DNA of 64,000 nt from Maritalea mobilis (GTDB taxonomy: Bacteria; Pseudomonadota; Alphaproteobacteria; Rhodobacterales; Rhodobacteraceae): assembly GCF_019800885.1 (NCBI RefSeq), contig NZ_JAHVKE010000001.1, forward strand, positions 1,736,001 to 1,800,000. The letters run 5' to 3'. This document shows positions 44,871 to 53,884 of this stretch, one piece after another. Both the position numbers and the translations under genes were made by a program. The notes beneath the pieces were generated by a model, which was not told where the DNA came from, searched no databases, and saw nothing but the letters and a program-made list of their open reading frames with translations. Position 1 is the stretch's first letter. Each line of letters begins with the position of its first letter.

Positions 44871-45881
44871 TCAGTTCAACTGAGGCTCATCCATCGCGAT
44901 GCCCTGCTCTTCGTAGAAGCGGGCCGCACCGGGGTGGATCGGCACGAACATGCCGCGACCGGCGGTATCCTCGTCGATGAATTGCAGCAGCGCGTGAGTC
45001 TGCTGGAACCGGTCAAGCTGGTTCCAGATCGCCGAGGTGACGCGATAAGCCGTGTCGTCGCTCATCTCGTCCGAGCCGAACAGGAAGGTGGTCGTGCCGA
45101 CCGAAAGCGTTGGCTCGCTGTGGCCCTGGTAAAGGCCCGCGGGCAGGGTCACGGCCGAAAAACCCGCGCCGTGCAGTTCGAGATATTCCGCGACGCGGTC
45201 CTCATCCAGCGGCAACACGCGGATCTCGCGAGCGGTTTCCGTCGCCAGTACGGTCGAGTGCGGGTAAAGCGCGACCCACATCACCGCGTCCAGTTGACCG
45301 TCACGCAAGGCGGCCTGCGACTCGGCCCAGCTGAGGTGATGCACCTGTCCGCCGTCGGCCTCGAGATCCTCAATGCTCATGTCATAGACGGATAGCAGGT
45401 TGTTAAAGGCCAGCCACGATGTCTGACCGGGCTGGCCCGCGCTGATCTGGCGGCCCACGAGATCCTCAACCGAGTGGATATCGGAGTCGGCATCGACCCA
45501 GATCTGGATCGCGCTGGGGAAGAAGGTCATCAAACCGCGCACGTTCTGGATCGGCGCGTCGGGCGTGGCAGGGTCGCGACCGGCCCACGCATCAGCGGCA
45601 TTGCTGGCCGAGGTGATGCCAAGATCGACATCGCCCGAGGCCACGCGCAAAAGATTTGGGCCAGAGCCACCCGGCTGAACACCAATGATGCTGTCCGAGA
45701 ATTCCTCGCGCAAAAGATCGCCGAGGCCCGTGGCGACGACGTTGAAGGTACCCCCGCTGGGGCCGCCGCCGATATTGAGAAAGTCCGGATCTTCGGCGAT
45801 GGATGGCGTGGCGAAAGACAGTGAAGCAGCAAGCGCACCGCTAAAGGCCAGGATGGCGCGGCGATTGATCGAATGTGTCAT
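44871..45881 (-). CDS. TAXI family TRAP substrate-binding protein
   Basis: A 336-residue periplasmic protein. MTHSINRRAILAFSGALAASLSFATPSIA is a signal peptide (twin-Arg-like start but without the full motif). The mature part has FLNIGGGPSGGTFNVVATGLGDLL, DVDLGITSASNAADAW and ISAGQPGQTSW, the TAXI binding-protein signatures. GAGGGA precedes the ATG at 45881. It supplies the fused permease downstream. The solute is likely an amino acid- or carboxylate-type compound that the other genes of the island degrade. Lying next to a LysR gene, it is probably controlled by it. Confidence 0.93.
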   Translation of the reverse strand: MTHSINRRAILAFSGALAASLSFATPSIAEDPDFLNIGGGPSGGTFNVVATGLGDLLREEFSDSIIGVQPGGSGPNLLRVASGDVDLGITSASNAADAWAGRDPATPDAPIQNVRGLMTFFPSAIQIWVDADSDIHSVEDLVGRQISAGQPGQTSWLAFNNLLSVYDMSIEDLEADGGQVHHLSWAESQAALRDGQLDAVMWVALYPHSTVLATETAREIRVLPLDEDRVAEYLELHGAGFSAVTLPAGLYQGHSEPTLSVGTTTFLFGSDEMSDDTAYRVTSAIWNQLDRFQQTHALLQFIDEDTAGRGMFVPIHPGAARFYEEQGIAMDEPQLN

Positions 45882-45956
45882 GGCGTTCCCTCTCGGTTCA
45901 GGTGAGATCATCGGGGCACAGTTTTTCTCATCGCGCCAAAAATATTATGGCATAAC

Positions 45957-45981
45957 CGAATAAAAATTAGCCACTTATTCG
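45957..45981. promoter_or_regulatory. Perfect inverted repeat between LysR and TAXI genes
   Basis: CGAATAA (45957-45963) and TTATTCG (45975-45981) flank an 11-base spacer, in an AT-rich 146-base gap 76 bases above the TAXI binding-protein ATG. A 7-bp arm with 11-base spacer is the classical LysR-type operator size. On the minus strand, no T run follows, so it is not a terminator for the LysR gene upstream. Confidence 0.6.
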
Positions 45982-46027
45982 TTTTTTAAATTATAGGATA
46001 GGGCTGCGTTATGCATGTTGCCCGGTT

Positions 46028-46930
46028 CTACCGTTCCCATTTGGGGCGCAACGTGACCTTCATGTGATCGACAAAGTTTTGGGCCGCCGGTGACAACGAC
46101 CGCCCCGGCCGGGTGATCAAACCCAGTTCGCGGAACAGGGGTGGGTTCAGCAAGGTGCGAAACACCACGTCGTTTTCGATCGGGTTCACCGACATCTTGG
46201 GCAGCGCGGCAATGCCAAGATTGGTCTTGAGAAGTGACAGAACGGTGGCGATGTTCGACACTTCGATCCACGGCGATTTCACGTTCTCGGGAATGTCGGT
46301 CAACGTGTCGAGGATGGGCCGCAGCCCGGTATCGGCGGCGAAGGAAATGAACGGGTAGCCATCAAGTTCATCCCATGAAATCGGCCCCTGATCTTGTGCA
46401 AGCGGGTGGGATTTGTGAGCGACCGCGCCAAACGGGTCGCGGATCAATGGATCGAACTGGACCCCTGCAATGTGATCCGTGCGCCCCGCGACACCCAGAT
46501 CGACCTCACCACTCAAAACCCGCTCGCACACGCCCGAGGAATTGTCGTCGCGCAACGAGATTCGAGTTTTGGGAAAGGCCGCTGAAAAGCTCTTCACCGT
46601 ATCGGGCAGAACAACGGTGGCCACCGAGGGTAGCACGGCCACCGCCACGCTGCCCTGCGTGCCATCGGCGGCGGCCTGAAAATCGGCCAGCGTAGCATCG
46701 AGATCCTCCAGGATCCGCTCGACACCGGGCAGGAACGCAGCGCTGGCCTTGGTCAACGAAAGAACCTTGGTTGATCGATCGAAGAGCTTTAACCCAAGAC
46801 CCGTTTCCAACTGCTTGATCGCTGTGGTGACAGAGGGTTGCGAGGTATCCAGCACCTTGGCGGCCCGCGTGAAGGACCCTTCGCGCGCGACGGCAACAAA
46901 GGCGCGGAGTTGAACGAGAGTTATCTTCAT
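46028..46930 (-). CDS. LysR family transcriptional regulator (first)
   Basis: A 300-residue regulator. The HTH lies at residues 1-60 (MKITLVQLRAFVAVAREGSFTRAAKVLDTSQPSVTTAIKQLETGLGLKLFDRS), followed by a linker and the two-lobed sensor domain (GSVAVAVLPSVATVVLPDTV and GEVDLGVAGRTDHIAG). The start at 46930 fits the family's N-terminus. It is transcribed toward the TAXI genes 146 bases away. It shares about 30 percent-looking similarity in layout with the second LysR next door, so they may be ancient duplicates. The ligand is unknown. Confidence 0.93.
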   Translation of the reverse strand: MKITLVQLRAFVAVAREGSFTRAAKVLDTSQPSVTTAIKQLETGLGLKLFDRSTKVLSLTKASAAFLPGVERILEDLDATLADFQAAADGTQGSVAVAVLPSVATVVLPDTVKSFSAAFPKTRISLRDDNSSGVCERVLSGEVDLGVAGRTDHIAGVQFDPLIRDPFGAVAHKSHPLAQDQGPISWDELDGYPFISFAADTGLRPILDTLTDIPENVKSPWIEVSNIATVLSLLKTNLGIAALPKMSVNPIENDVVFRTLLNPPLFRELGLITRPGRSLSPAAQNFVDHMKVTLRPKWER

Positions 46931-47049
46931 GGCGCTCGCTCTGGCTGGGCTAAGGGATGTTGTAATTCGTGGTAGGCTGCTACCGGCCGGCGCCCTTGTC
47001 CAACCTTTGTTTCGGGCAACACATCCTGATGCAATGCGCCGGTGCGGGT

Positions 47050-47937
47050 TCACATGTCCTGCATGATGGACGCCACCGTGTCGCGAATACGTTCCTCTAA
47101 CATACGCGCTGCCGGCGACAGGGTCGCGTCGGCGCGGCGCAGGATGTGCAACTCGCGCCGCGCGGTCTGATCGGCCAACGGGCGAAACACCAATGCGTCG
47201 GAGCCAAAGGCCAAGATGGTCATTTTCGGCAAGAGACTGATGCCGATATTCGCCCGCACCATACCCAGGATCGAAGCCACGTTATGCGCTTTAAGCCGCG
47301 ACGCCTCGTGCAGGTCTCGCGATGGAATGGCGTCGATGCTTTCCGACAGGCTGTTGGCGATAATGCGCTCGGTCATCAACGTCTCCCACTCGATGGGTCC
47401 GTCCTCTTTGGCCAGCGGGTGGCTGGGGGCGCAGACCACTCCAAAGGCATCGGTCATCAACAACTGACTGTGTAGCCCGGCCCGGTTCTGGCCGATGGTT
47501 GCGATCCCGATATCCACGCGATTGCGCAACACCTCGTGCAGGATCGAATTCGAGTCGATGTCGCGCAGCTCGATATCGACCTCGTCGAACCTCCCGAAAT
47601 GGCGGGCCATGACCTGTGGCATGATCGTGCCCGCGATTGACGGAACCGTCGCGATCCGCACCGAGCCATAGACAGCCTTGGCGTAGCCTTCGATCGCGCG
47701 CACGGTCGTGTCAAACTGGTGCAACTCCCGCTCGGCGTGGTCCAGGACAAACCGCCCCAAGGCGGTCAAGCGGTTCTTTCGGTCCGTCTCGAACAATGGC
47801 TCGCCCAGATGGGTTTCAAGCTGTTTGAGCATCATCGACACGGCGGATGGGGTCCGCCCCAGCGTTGCCGCTGCATCACTCAGGTTTCCGCACCGCGCAA
47901 CGGCGGCAAAGCCACGCAAGGTTTCGATCTTCAGCAT
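47050..47937 (-). CDS. LysR family transcriptional regulator (second)
   Basis: A 295-residue regulator with an N-terminal HTH, LKIETLRGFAAVARCGNLSDAAATLGRTPSAVSMMLKQLE, and a sensor domain (GSVRIATVPSIAGTIMPQV, RVDIGIATIGQNRAGL). It is divergent from the aldehyde dehydrogenase operon across a 111-base gap containing two inverted repeats, the normal place for LysR autoregulation. The gene heads the leftward group LysR-LysR-TAXI-permease-RidA. It may control both arms of the island. Confidence 0.93.
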   Translation of the reverse strand: MLKIETLRGFAAVARCGNLSDAAATLGRTPSAVSMMLKQLETHLGEPLFETDRKNRLTALGRFVLDHAERELHQFDTTVRAIEGYAKAVYGSVRIATVPSIAGTIMPQVMARHFGRFDEVDIELRDIDSNSILHEVLRNRVDIGIATIGQNRAGLHSQLLMTDAFGVVCAPSHPLAKEDGPIEWETLMTERIIANSLSESIDAIPSRDLHEASRLKAHNVASILGMVRANIGISLLPKMTILAFGSDALVFRPLADQTARRELHILRRADATLSPAARMLEERIRDTVASIMQDM

Positions 47938-47947
47938 TCGACCTTAG

Positions 47948-47993
47948 TTTCAGTTTTTCTGAAATACCATTCAGAAGTTTGAGTTTGTCTGAA
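47948..47993. promoter_or_regulatory. Two inverted repeats in the divergent LysR/ALDH control region
   Basis: TTTCAG-N5-CTGAAA (47948-47964) is followed by TTCAG-N14-CTGAA (47970-47993). The same half-site TTCAG/CTGAA is thus present four times within 46 bases, in the gap between the second LysR gene and the aldehyde dehydrogenase operon. The block is AT-rich and sits where RNA polymerase must bind for both directions. A LysR binding region is the obvious reading. Confidence 0.65.
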
Positions 47994-48048
47994 GCAACTC
48001 ACCGTGTCCATAGTCCGCCCGAATCCAATTTCCGGGAGGCGACGACGC

Positions 48049-49497
48049 ATGAGCGAGATTCAAAAGAACCTGATTGCCGGCGAATGGCAGGCTGGCGAAG
48101 GCGACATCGAAAACCGCAATCCGTCCGACCTGTCGGATCTGGTGGGTCGCTTCGCGCAGGCCAGCAGCGACCAGTTGGACGCCACGCTGGCGCAGGCGCG
48201 CGTGGCGCAGCGCGAATGGGCCGCCTACGGGATGGAGCGCAAGCAGGCCGTTCTGAACGCCATCGGAACCGAGTTGATGGCCCGCGCCGAGGAATTGGGC
48301 ACCTTGCTGTCGCGCGAAGAGGGCAAGCCGCTGGCCGAGGGCAAGGGCGAAGTCTACCGCGCCGGTCAGTTCTTTACCTATTACGCGGCCGAGTGCCTGC
48401 GGCAGTTGGGTGAAAACGCCGACTCGGTCCGCGAAGGGGTCGAAGTCGACATCCGCCGCGAACCGGTGGGCACCGTGGCCATCATCAGCCCATGGAATTT
48501 CCCGACGGCCACCGCCTCGTGGAAGATCGCACCGGCCCTGTGCTACGGCAACGCCGTGGTGTGGAAACCCGCCAACCTGACGCCCGCCTCTGCCGTCGCC
48601 CTGACCGAGATCATCAGCCGTCAGGACATCCCGAAGGGGCTGTTCAGCCTTGTCATGGGGGCCGGTCGCAGCGTCGGTCAGCGCCTTGTCGAAAGCCCCG
48701 AGATCGACGCGATTTCCTTCACCGGCTCGGTGCCCGTTGGCAAGGGGATCGCCGCCGCCGCCATCGCCAACCTGACCAAGGTGCAGATGGAGATGGGCTC
48801 GAAAAACGCGCTGGCGGTGATGGATGACGCTGATCTGGACCTGGCGGTCATGCTGGCCCTTGGCGGGGCCTTTGGCGGCACGGGGCAGAAATGCACCGCG
48901 TCGTCCAGGCTGGTCGTGCATGCAGCGATCCACGATGCCTTTGTCGAGAAACTGGTCGCCGGTGCCAAAGCGATGAAAGTCGGCCACGCGCTCGAGGCCG
49001 GCACCCAGATGGGCCCTGTCGTCAGCGAACAGCAACTGGCTGAAAATCTGTCCTACGTGCAGATTGGCCTGTCCGAAGGGGCCGAGTTGGCCTGCGGTGG
49101 CGAACGGTTGGAGATGCCGCATGACGGGTTCTACATGTCGCCCGGCGTGTTCTTGAACACCACGAACGATATGCGCATCAACCGCGAAGAGATGTTCGCG
49201 CCCCTGACCTCGGTCATCAAGGTCGGCAGCTATGACGAGGCGTTGGCAGTGGTCAACGACACTCGGCTCGGCCTGACCTCGGGGATCGTGACACGCTCGC
49301 TGGCCCGCGCGACCCATTTTCGCCGCAACGCCCGCACCGGGGTTGTAACGGTCAACCTGCCCACCGCGGGCACCGATTATCACGTGCCTTTCGGCGGCCG
49401 GGGCGACAGTTCCTACGGGCCGCGCGAACAGGGCAAGGCCGCAGCCGAGTTCTACACCACCGTCAAGACGGCCTATATCAGCGCGGGGCCGGTTTGA
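48049..49497 (+). CDS. Aldehyde dehydrogenase (2-oxoglutarate-semialdehyde dehydrogenase-like)
   Basis: A 482-residue NAD(P)-dependent enzyme. ISPWNFPTATASWKIAPAL and WKPANLTPASAVAL are the cofactor and oxyanion regions; the general-base Glu is in VQMEMGSKNAL; the nucleophile Cys is in GGTGQKCTASSR; PFGGRGDSSYGPREQG closes the fold. The MEMGSKN and QKCTASSR combination is typical of 2-oxoglutarate-semialdehyde dehydrogenases (sugar acid and hydroxyproline routes). GGGAGG precedes the ATG at 48049. First gene of a six-gene rightward operon; its stop shares a base with the dipeptidase start. Confidence 0.9.
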   Translation: MSEIQKNLIAGEWQAGEGDIENRNPSDLSDLVGRFAQASSDQLDATLAQARVAQREWAAYGMERKQAVLNAIGTELMARAEELGTLLSREEGKPLAEGKGEVYRAGQFFTYYAAECLRQLGENADSVREGVEVDIRREPVGTVAIISPWNFPTATASWKIAPALCYGNAVVWKPANLTPASAVALTEIISRQDIPKGLFSLVMGAGRSVGQRLVESPEIDAISFTGSVPVGKGIAAAAIANLTKVQMEMGSKNALAVMDDADLDLAVMLALGGAFGGTGQKCTASSRLVVHAAIHDAFVEKLVAGAKAMKVGHALEAGTQMGPVVSEQQLAENLSYVQIGLSEGAELACGGERLEMPHDGFYMSPGVFLNTTNDMRINREEMFAPLTSVIKVGSYDEALAVVNDTRLGLTSGIVTRSLARATHFRRNARTGVVTVNLPTAGTDYHVPFGGRGDSSYGPREQGKAAAEFYTTVKTAYISAGPV

Positions 49498-50483
49498 TGC
49501 GGATCGACGGACTGCAATACGCCAACTGGTCGGAAAAGATCTTTCGCCAACTGCGCGAGGGCGGCGTGGACGCGATCCATGTCACCATCGCCTACCACGA
49601 GAATTTTCGTGAAACCGTCCTGAACTTCGAGAAATGGAACCGTTGGTTCGAACAATACCCTGACCTGATCATGAAAGGTCTGACTGCGGCCGATATCGAC
49701 GTCGCGCGGGCTACGGGGCGCACGGCGATCTTCTTCGGCTTTCAGAACCCCAGCCCGATCGAGGACGATATCGGCTTGGTCGAGATCGTACACACCCTTG
49801 GCGCGCGTTTCATGCAGCTCACCTATAACAACCAGTCGCTTCTGGCGACCGGCTGCTACGAGACCGAGGATGCGGGCCTGACCCGTATGGGCAAACAGGT
49901 CGTGCGCGAAATGAATCGTGTGGGTCTCGTGGTGGACATGAGCCATTCCGCCGACCGCTCGACGATCGAGGCGGCCGAGGTGTCCGAACGGCCCATTGTG
50001 GTCAGCCACGCCAATCCGCATGACTGGGCCCCGGCCTTGCGCAACAAGCGCGATGACGTGATCCGCGCCGTCACCTCGCACGGGGGGATGCTGGGGTTTT
50101 CCGTCTACCCGCACCATCTGCGCAATAAATCTGCCTGCACGCTCGAGGATTTCTGCGAGATGATCGCGCGCACCGCCGAACGCTACGGTGCGGAGCACCT
50201 GGGTATCGGCACGGACCTTTGCCAAGACCAGCCCGACAGCATCGTGGAATGGATGCGCGTCGGTCGCTGGACCAAGCAGATCGACTATGGCGAAGGGTCC
50301 AAATCGGACGCGGGCTTTCCGCCCATGCCGAGCTGGTTCAAGGACAATCGCGACTTTGAAAATATCGAGAACGGCCTGCGCGCCACCGGCCTGAGTGAGA
50401 CTGAGGTGCAAGGGATCATGGGCGGGAACTGGTACCGCTTTTTTGCAGAAAACTTCGGCCCACAAACAAACCCAGACAACTAG
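49497..50483 (+). CDS. M19 (membrane/renal dipeptidase)-like protein lacking the N-terminal metal motif
   Basis: A 328-residue amidohydrolase-fold protein. It has VGLVVDMSHSADRSTIEAAEVS and PIVVSHANPHDW, the two His-bearing zinc strands of M19 dipeptidases, plus LGIGTDLCQD. But the usual start DGHND is here DGLQYANW, and the bridging Glu stretch is FFGFQNPSPI with Gln in its place. Thus two or three of the metal ligands are missing; the protein is either mononuclear or does another reaction. No signal peptide, so cytosolic. Starts with TGATG overlap with the aldehyde dehydrogenase. Confidence 0.85.
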   Translation: MRIDGLQYANWSEKIFRQLREGGVDAIHVTIAYHENFRETVLNFEKWNRWFEQYPDLIMKGLTAADIDVARATGRTAIFFGFQNPSPIEDDIGLVEIVHTLGARFMQLTYNNQSLLATGCYETEDAGLTRMGKQVVREMNRVGLVVDMSHSADRSTIEAAEVSERPIVVSHANPHDWAPALRNKRDDVIRAVTSHGGMLGFSVYPHHLRNKSACTLEDFCEMIARTAERYGAEHLGIGTDLCQDQPDSIVEWMRVGRWTKQIDYGEGSKSDAGFPPMPSWFKDNRDFENIENGLRATGLSETEVQGIMGGNWYRFFAENFGPQTNPDN

Positions 50484-50539
50484 CCGAGGGAACCCCACAC
50501 GGCATGGCAGCCCCATGCCGACCCCAACAGGAGTGACAC

Positions 50540-52084
50540 ATGAGCGACACGACCCTTCAACAGCCCCTGCGGGACAGGAAGGTGAATATGCCACTTTTCC
50601 TGATCTCCGGCGGCTTCATCGCCCTGTTCGGCTTTGCGGCCCTGATCGATCTGGATGCGCTTTCGGGCGCTGTCGATTGGGGCTTCAACATCGCCGCGAC
50701 CTATTTCGGACTGTACTGGCAGGTATTGCTGCTGGCGACCTTCCTGATCGGTCTGCTGCTGTGCGTTCTGCCCGGCGGGCGCGCCATTATGGGCGGGTTG
50801 GCCACACCCGAATTCACCACGTTCCAATGGGGGTCTATGATCATGTGTACCCTGCTTGCGGGCGGCGGTGTGTTCTGGGCCGCGGGTGAGCCGATTGCGC
50901 ATTTCCTGTATTCCCCGCCGCTCTACGGGGCCGAGGGCGCGACACCCGCCGCGGTGAACCCCGCCATCGCCCAAAGCTTCATGCATTGGGGCTTTCTGGC
51001 ATGGGCTATCCTGGGGTCGCTGACCACGGTGATGCTGATGCATTATCACTACGAAAAGGGCCTGCCGCTGGCGCCGCGCACGCTGCTTTACCCCGTGTTC
51101 GGGGACCGCGCGATCAACGGGCCCATAGGCCTGGTCGCGGATGCATGCTCGATCATTGCCGTGGTCGCGGGCACTGTCGGGCCGATCGGCTTTCTTGGCT
51201 TGCAGGTCAGCTACGGGCTGGCCGACCTGTTCGACATTCCCAACGTGTTCGCCACGCAGTTCGTGGTGATCGCGGGCCTTGTTGCGATCTATTCGATCTC
51301 GGCCATGACCGGCCTGTCGCGTGGCATCCAACTGCTGTCGAAACTGAACGTCTTGCTGGCCGCATTGCTGTTGCTGTTCGTGCTGATCGCCGGTCCGACC
51401 GGATTTATCTTTGGCTCGTTCTTTTCGGGCTTTGGCACCTACCTCGCAAACTTCTTCCAGATGGCGTTGTATCGTGGCGAGGCGGGTGTTTTCGGCGATC
51501 CCGGCTGGCTTGGCTGGTGGACGGTCTTCTTCTGGGGCTGGTTCATGGGCTACGGCCCGCTGATGGCGATGTTCATCGCTCGTGTGTCGCGGGGGCGGTC
51601 CATCCGGTCGATCATCATCATGCTGTCCATCGTGGCGCCCATCGTGACGAATTTTTGGTTCACGATCGTGGGCGGCACGGGCATCGCGATGGAACTGGCC
51701 GAACCGGGCAGCATCTCGACCGCGTTCGAGGGGTTCAACCTACCGGCAGCACTCTTGGCGATCACGTCGAACTTGCCGATGGGCTTTCTGGTTTCGCTGC
51801 TGTTTTTGGTGTTGACCACCATCTTCGTGGCCACCACGGGTGACTCGATGAGTTACATGATCGCATCGACCATGAGCACCGAGGAAACGCCGCCCGCCGC
51901 CATCCGAGTGTTCTGGGGCGTGGCCATGGGTGTCATGGCCCTGATCCTGATCTCGGTCGGGGCGGGCGGAGTATCGAAGCTGCAGAGCTTCATCGTCGTG
52001 ACAGCCGTGCCGGTATCGCTGCTGTTGCTGCCCTCGCTTTGGGATGCGCTGCGGATCACGCTGGCCAAAGGTAAGGTCCAGTAA
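50540..52084 (+). CDS. BCCT family transporter, divergent substrate site
   Basis: A 514-residue carrier with 12 helices of the betaine/choline/carnitine transporter family. MSTEETPPAAIRVFWGVAMG, FIARVSRGRSIRSIIIM and the long periplasmic and cytosolic loops fit. The family's aromatic signature in helix 8 (usually WWISWSP-like) reads GWFMGYGPLMAMF near residues 325-345, so the Trp box that cages trimethylammonium groups is largely lost. The substrate is therefore perhaps not a classical betaine. AGGAG precedes the ATG. Together with the TRAP importer, the island has two uptake systems. Confidence 0.92.
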   Translation: MSDTTLQQPLRDRKVNMPLFLISGGFIALFGFAALIDLDALSGAVDWGFNIAATYFGLYWQVLLLATFLIGLLLCVLPGGRAIMGGLATPEFTTFQWGSMIMCTLLAGGGVFWAAGEPIAHFLYSPPLYGAEGATPAAVNPAIAQSFMHWGFLAWAILGSLTTVMLMHYHYEKGLPLAPRTLLYPVFGDRAINGPIGLVADACSIIAVVAGTVGPIGFLGLQVSYGLADLFDIPNVFATQFVVIAGLVAIYSISAMTGLSRGIQLLSKLNVLLAALLLLFVLIAGPTGFIFGSFFSGFGTYLANFFQMALYRGEAGVFGDPGWLGWWTVFFWGWFMGYGPLMAMFIARVSRGRSIRSIIIMLSIVAPIVTNFWFTIVGGTGIAMELAEPGSISTAFEGFNLPAALLAITSNLPMGFLVSLLFLVLTTIFVATTGDSMSYMIASTMSTEETPPAAIRVFWGVAMGVMALILISVGAGGVSKLQSFIVVTAVPVSLLLLPSLWDALRITLAKGKVQ

Positions 52085-52192
52085 GGCCCGCGCGGGCGCA
52101 GCCACTGCGCCCGCGCCCACTATCCTACCCGACCCAAGATACCTAACAACACCGACACGCCCTGCGCCTCAAGACAGCAAAGGTCCGACCGC

Positions 52193-53884
52193 ATGACCGA
52201 GATCCCCAACCGCGAACCCGATCTGGTGATGCGCCTTGCCCGCCTTGGGTCGCTGCACCAATCGCGCCTGTCCTTCATGCGTATCCTCACCCGCCGTATG
52301 GCCCGTGAAGGCTGGCGGTTCGAGCAGACCTGCTTCGAGATTGACGACCGCGGCGTCGGTCATGCCGTCTATACCGCCCATACCCCGGATCGCGCGTATT
52401 CGCTGATCGCCTTTGCCCATGACCTGCCTGCTGAGAAACGCTCAGACCGTGTCATCGCCGAGGCTTGGGATGCAACCTTTACCCTGTTCGATGGCATCCC
52501 CGATGCCAAGGATATCGACCGCCTCGCACAGAACATCCCTCTGCAAGAGGCAGGCCGCGTGACAAGCACGGAACTGTCTGTCTCGCGCGCCAACCGATCG
52601 GTCCGGCTATGGGAACATGTGGTCAGCCGCCTGTCCACCGGGCAGCAGCCCGCGCGCGACCAGATCGACGCAGTGGGTTACCTGATGCGCACCACCGCCG
52701 TCTACGGATCGGGTAAACTGGGCGCGGCGGATCGCGAAATGATTGCGGAACGCCCCGAATTCAGCGTGCCCTTTCAGGTCGAGATGCTTTCGGTCTTCCT
52801 GACACGCTGGTTTGTCATCGACCTTGTTCAGCACATGGCGCGCTGCCGAGCTGCCGAACGCGGCGCGACGGCGGCAACGTTGGAGCCCGCCATTGCGCGG
52901 TCTATCGGGATCGGCAATTCCACTGGCCTAGGCATGGCGCCCTTCCTGCTGAACCATCCCGTTTTGTTTCATAACTGGATCGCAGCCCGCGAAACCGCCC
53001 TGAGCCGCGTGCGCAGTATCGCGCAGGCCACCCCTGACGAGATTTCCCGTTTTCGCATGCTGTTCGACCGCGCGCGAAGGCTGGTTGACATGTGGCGCTC
53101 GGACCACCCGGTGCAGGTCGCGAAACTGTCCGCTCTGCACAATGATACCAACCTTGTCGCAAGCTACCTGCAAAGGATCAGCCTGTCCGCGCCCCATGCA
53201 TGGGATGCGCTTTACAATTGGGCCGAGGATAACCTGTCGCTGGAGGGGCAGGAATGGATCGTCTCACTGATGCTTGAGCCCTACGGTGCGCTTGTCGATG
53301 ATCTGGCCCAGACCATGTCAGCCGACAACACGGCGACCTTTCGCATCGCGGGTGCCATGCGCATCGAAGATCTGCGCACCCTTCTGCGCCACATCTATGC
53401 ATGGGCAATCGACATCGACTGGACAGACCCGGCCAATCAGGCCCGAGCGTGGTATGTTTCAGAGGAAAAGCTGGAACCCCGTCTGGGCGAACGGTTCGAG
53501 GAACCAATCGAGGAGTATGAGCAACCCCTTGCGCCGGGGCGTGACGCCGCCGCGCTTCATGCAGCGCTGCGCCATTGGCCGGACGATGCGCCGGTGGCCG
53601 AATTCCTTCTGCGCCACCCCGAACACCGCCACATCGTGCGCCGCACTCAGATTGTCGGCCGCGCGCCCTATGCCGAAATTCGCGACAACACCATATCTGG
53701 CGCGGTCATGCCCATCGACATGCTGCGCTGCAAACTGGCGTTTTTCGGAGCGACCCAGTTCGACCCCAGATCGGATCGCTGGGTGCGCATCTGCATGTAT
53801 CGCAACGCCCCTCTGCCCAAGGACTTGTCGCACGACACTGCAGATCTTTGGGTATACCCCGACCTGAAGGACACGATGGCATGA
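52193..53884 (+). CDS. Protein of unknown function, 563 residues
   Basis: I do not recognise this family. The protein is soluble, with no signal peptide or membrane helix, mostly helical in appearance. Notable stretches are LHQSRLSFMRILTRRMAREGWRFEQTCFEID near the N-terminus, TTAVYGSGKLGAADREMI (about 170), IGIGNSTGLGMAPFLLNHPVLFHNW (about 240-265), and a C-terminal region with AEIRDNTISGAVMPIDML. The glycine-rich pair could be a substrate or nucleotide loop. Normal coding composition, in frame in the operon, and a four-base ATGA overlap with the DUF3726-like gene show it is real and co-translated with it. It is presumably an enzyme of this catabolic island. Confidence 0.85.
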   Translation: MTEIPNREPDLVMRLARLGSLHQSRLSFMRILTRRMAREGWRFEQTCFEIDDRGVGHAVYTAHTPDRAYSLIAFAHDLPAEKRSDRVIAEAWDATFTLFDGIPDAKDIDRLAQNIPLQEAGRVTSTELSVSRANRSVRLWEHVVSRLSTGQQPARDQIDAVGYLMRTTAVYGSGKLGAADREMIAERPEFSVPFQVEMLSVFLTRWFVIDLVQHMARCRAAERGATAATLEPAIARSIGIGNSTGLGMAPFLLNHPVLFHNWIAARETALSRVRSIAQATPDEISRFRMLFDRARRLVDMWRSDHPVQVAKLSALHNDTNLVASYLQRISLSAPHAWDALYNWAEDNLSLEGQEWIVSLMLEPYGALVDDLAQTMSADNTATFRIAGAMRIEDLRTLLRHIYAWAIDIDWTDPANQARAWYVSEEKLEPRLGERFEEPIEEYEQPLAPGRDAAALHAALRHWPDDAPVAEFLLRHPEHRHIVRRTQIVGRAPYAEIRDNTISGAVMPIDMLRCKLAFFGATQFDPRSDRWVRICMYRNAPLPKDLSHDTADLWVYPDLKDTMA

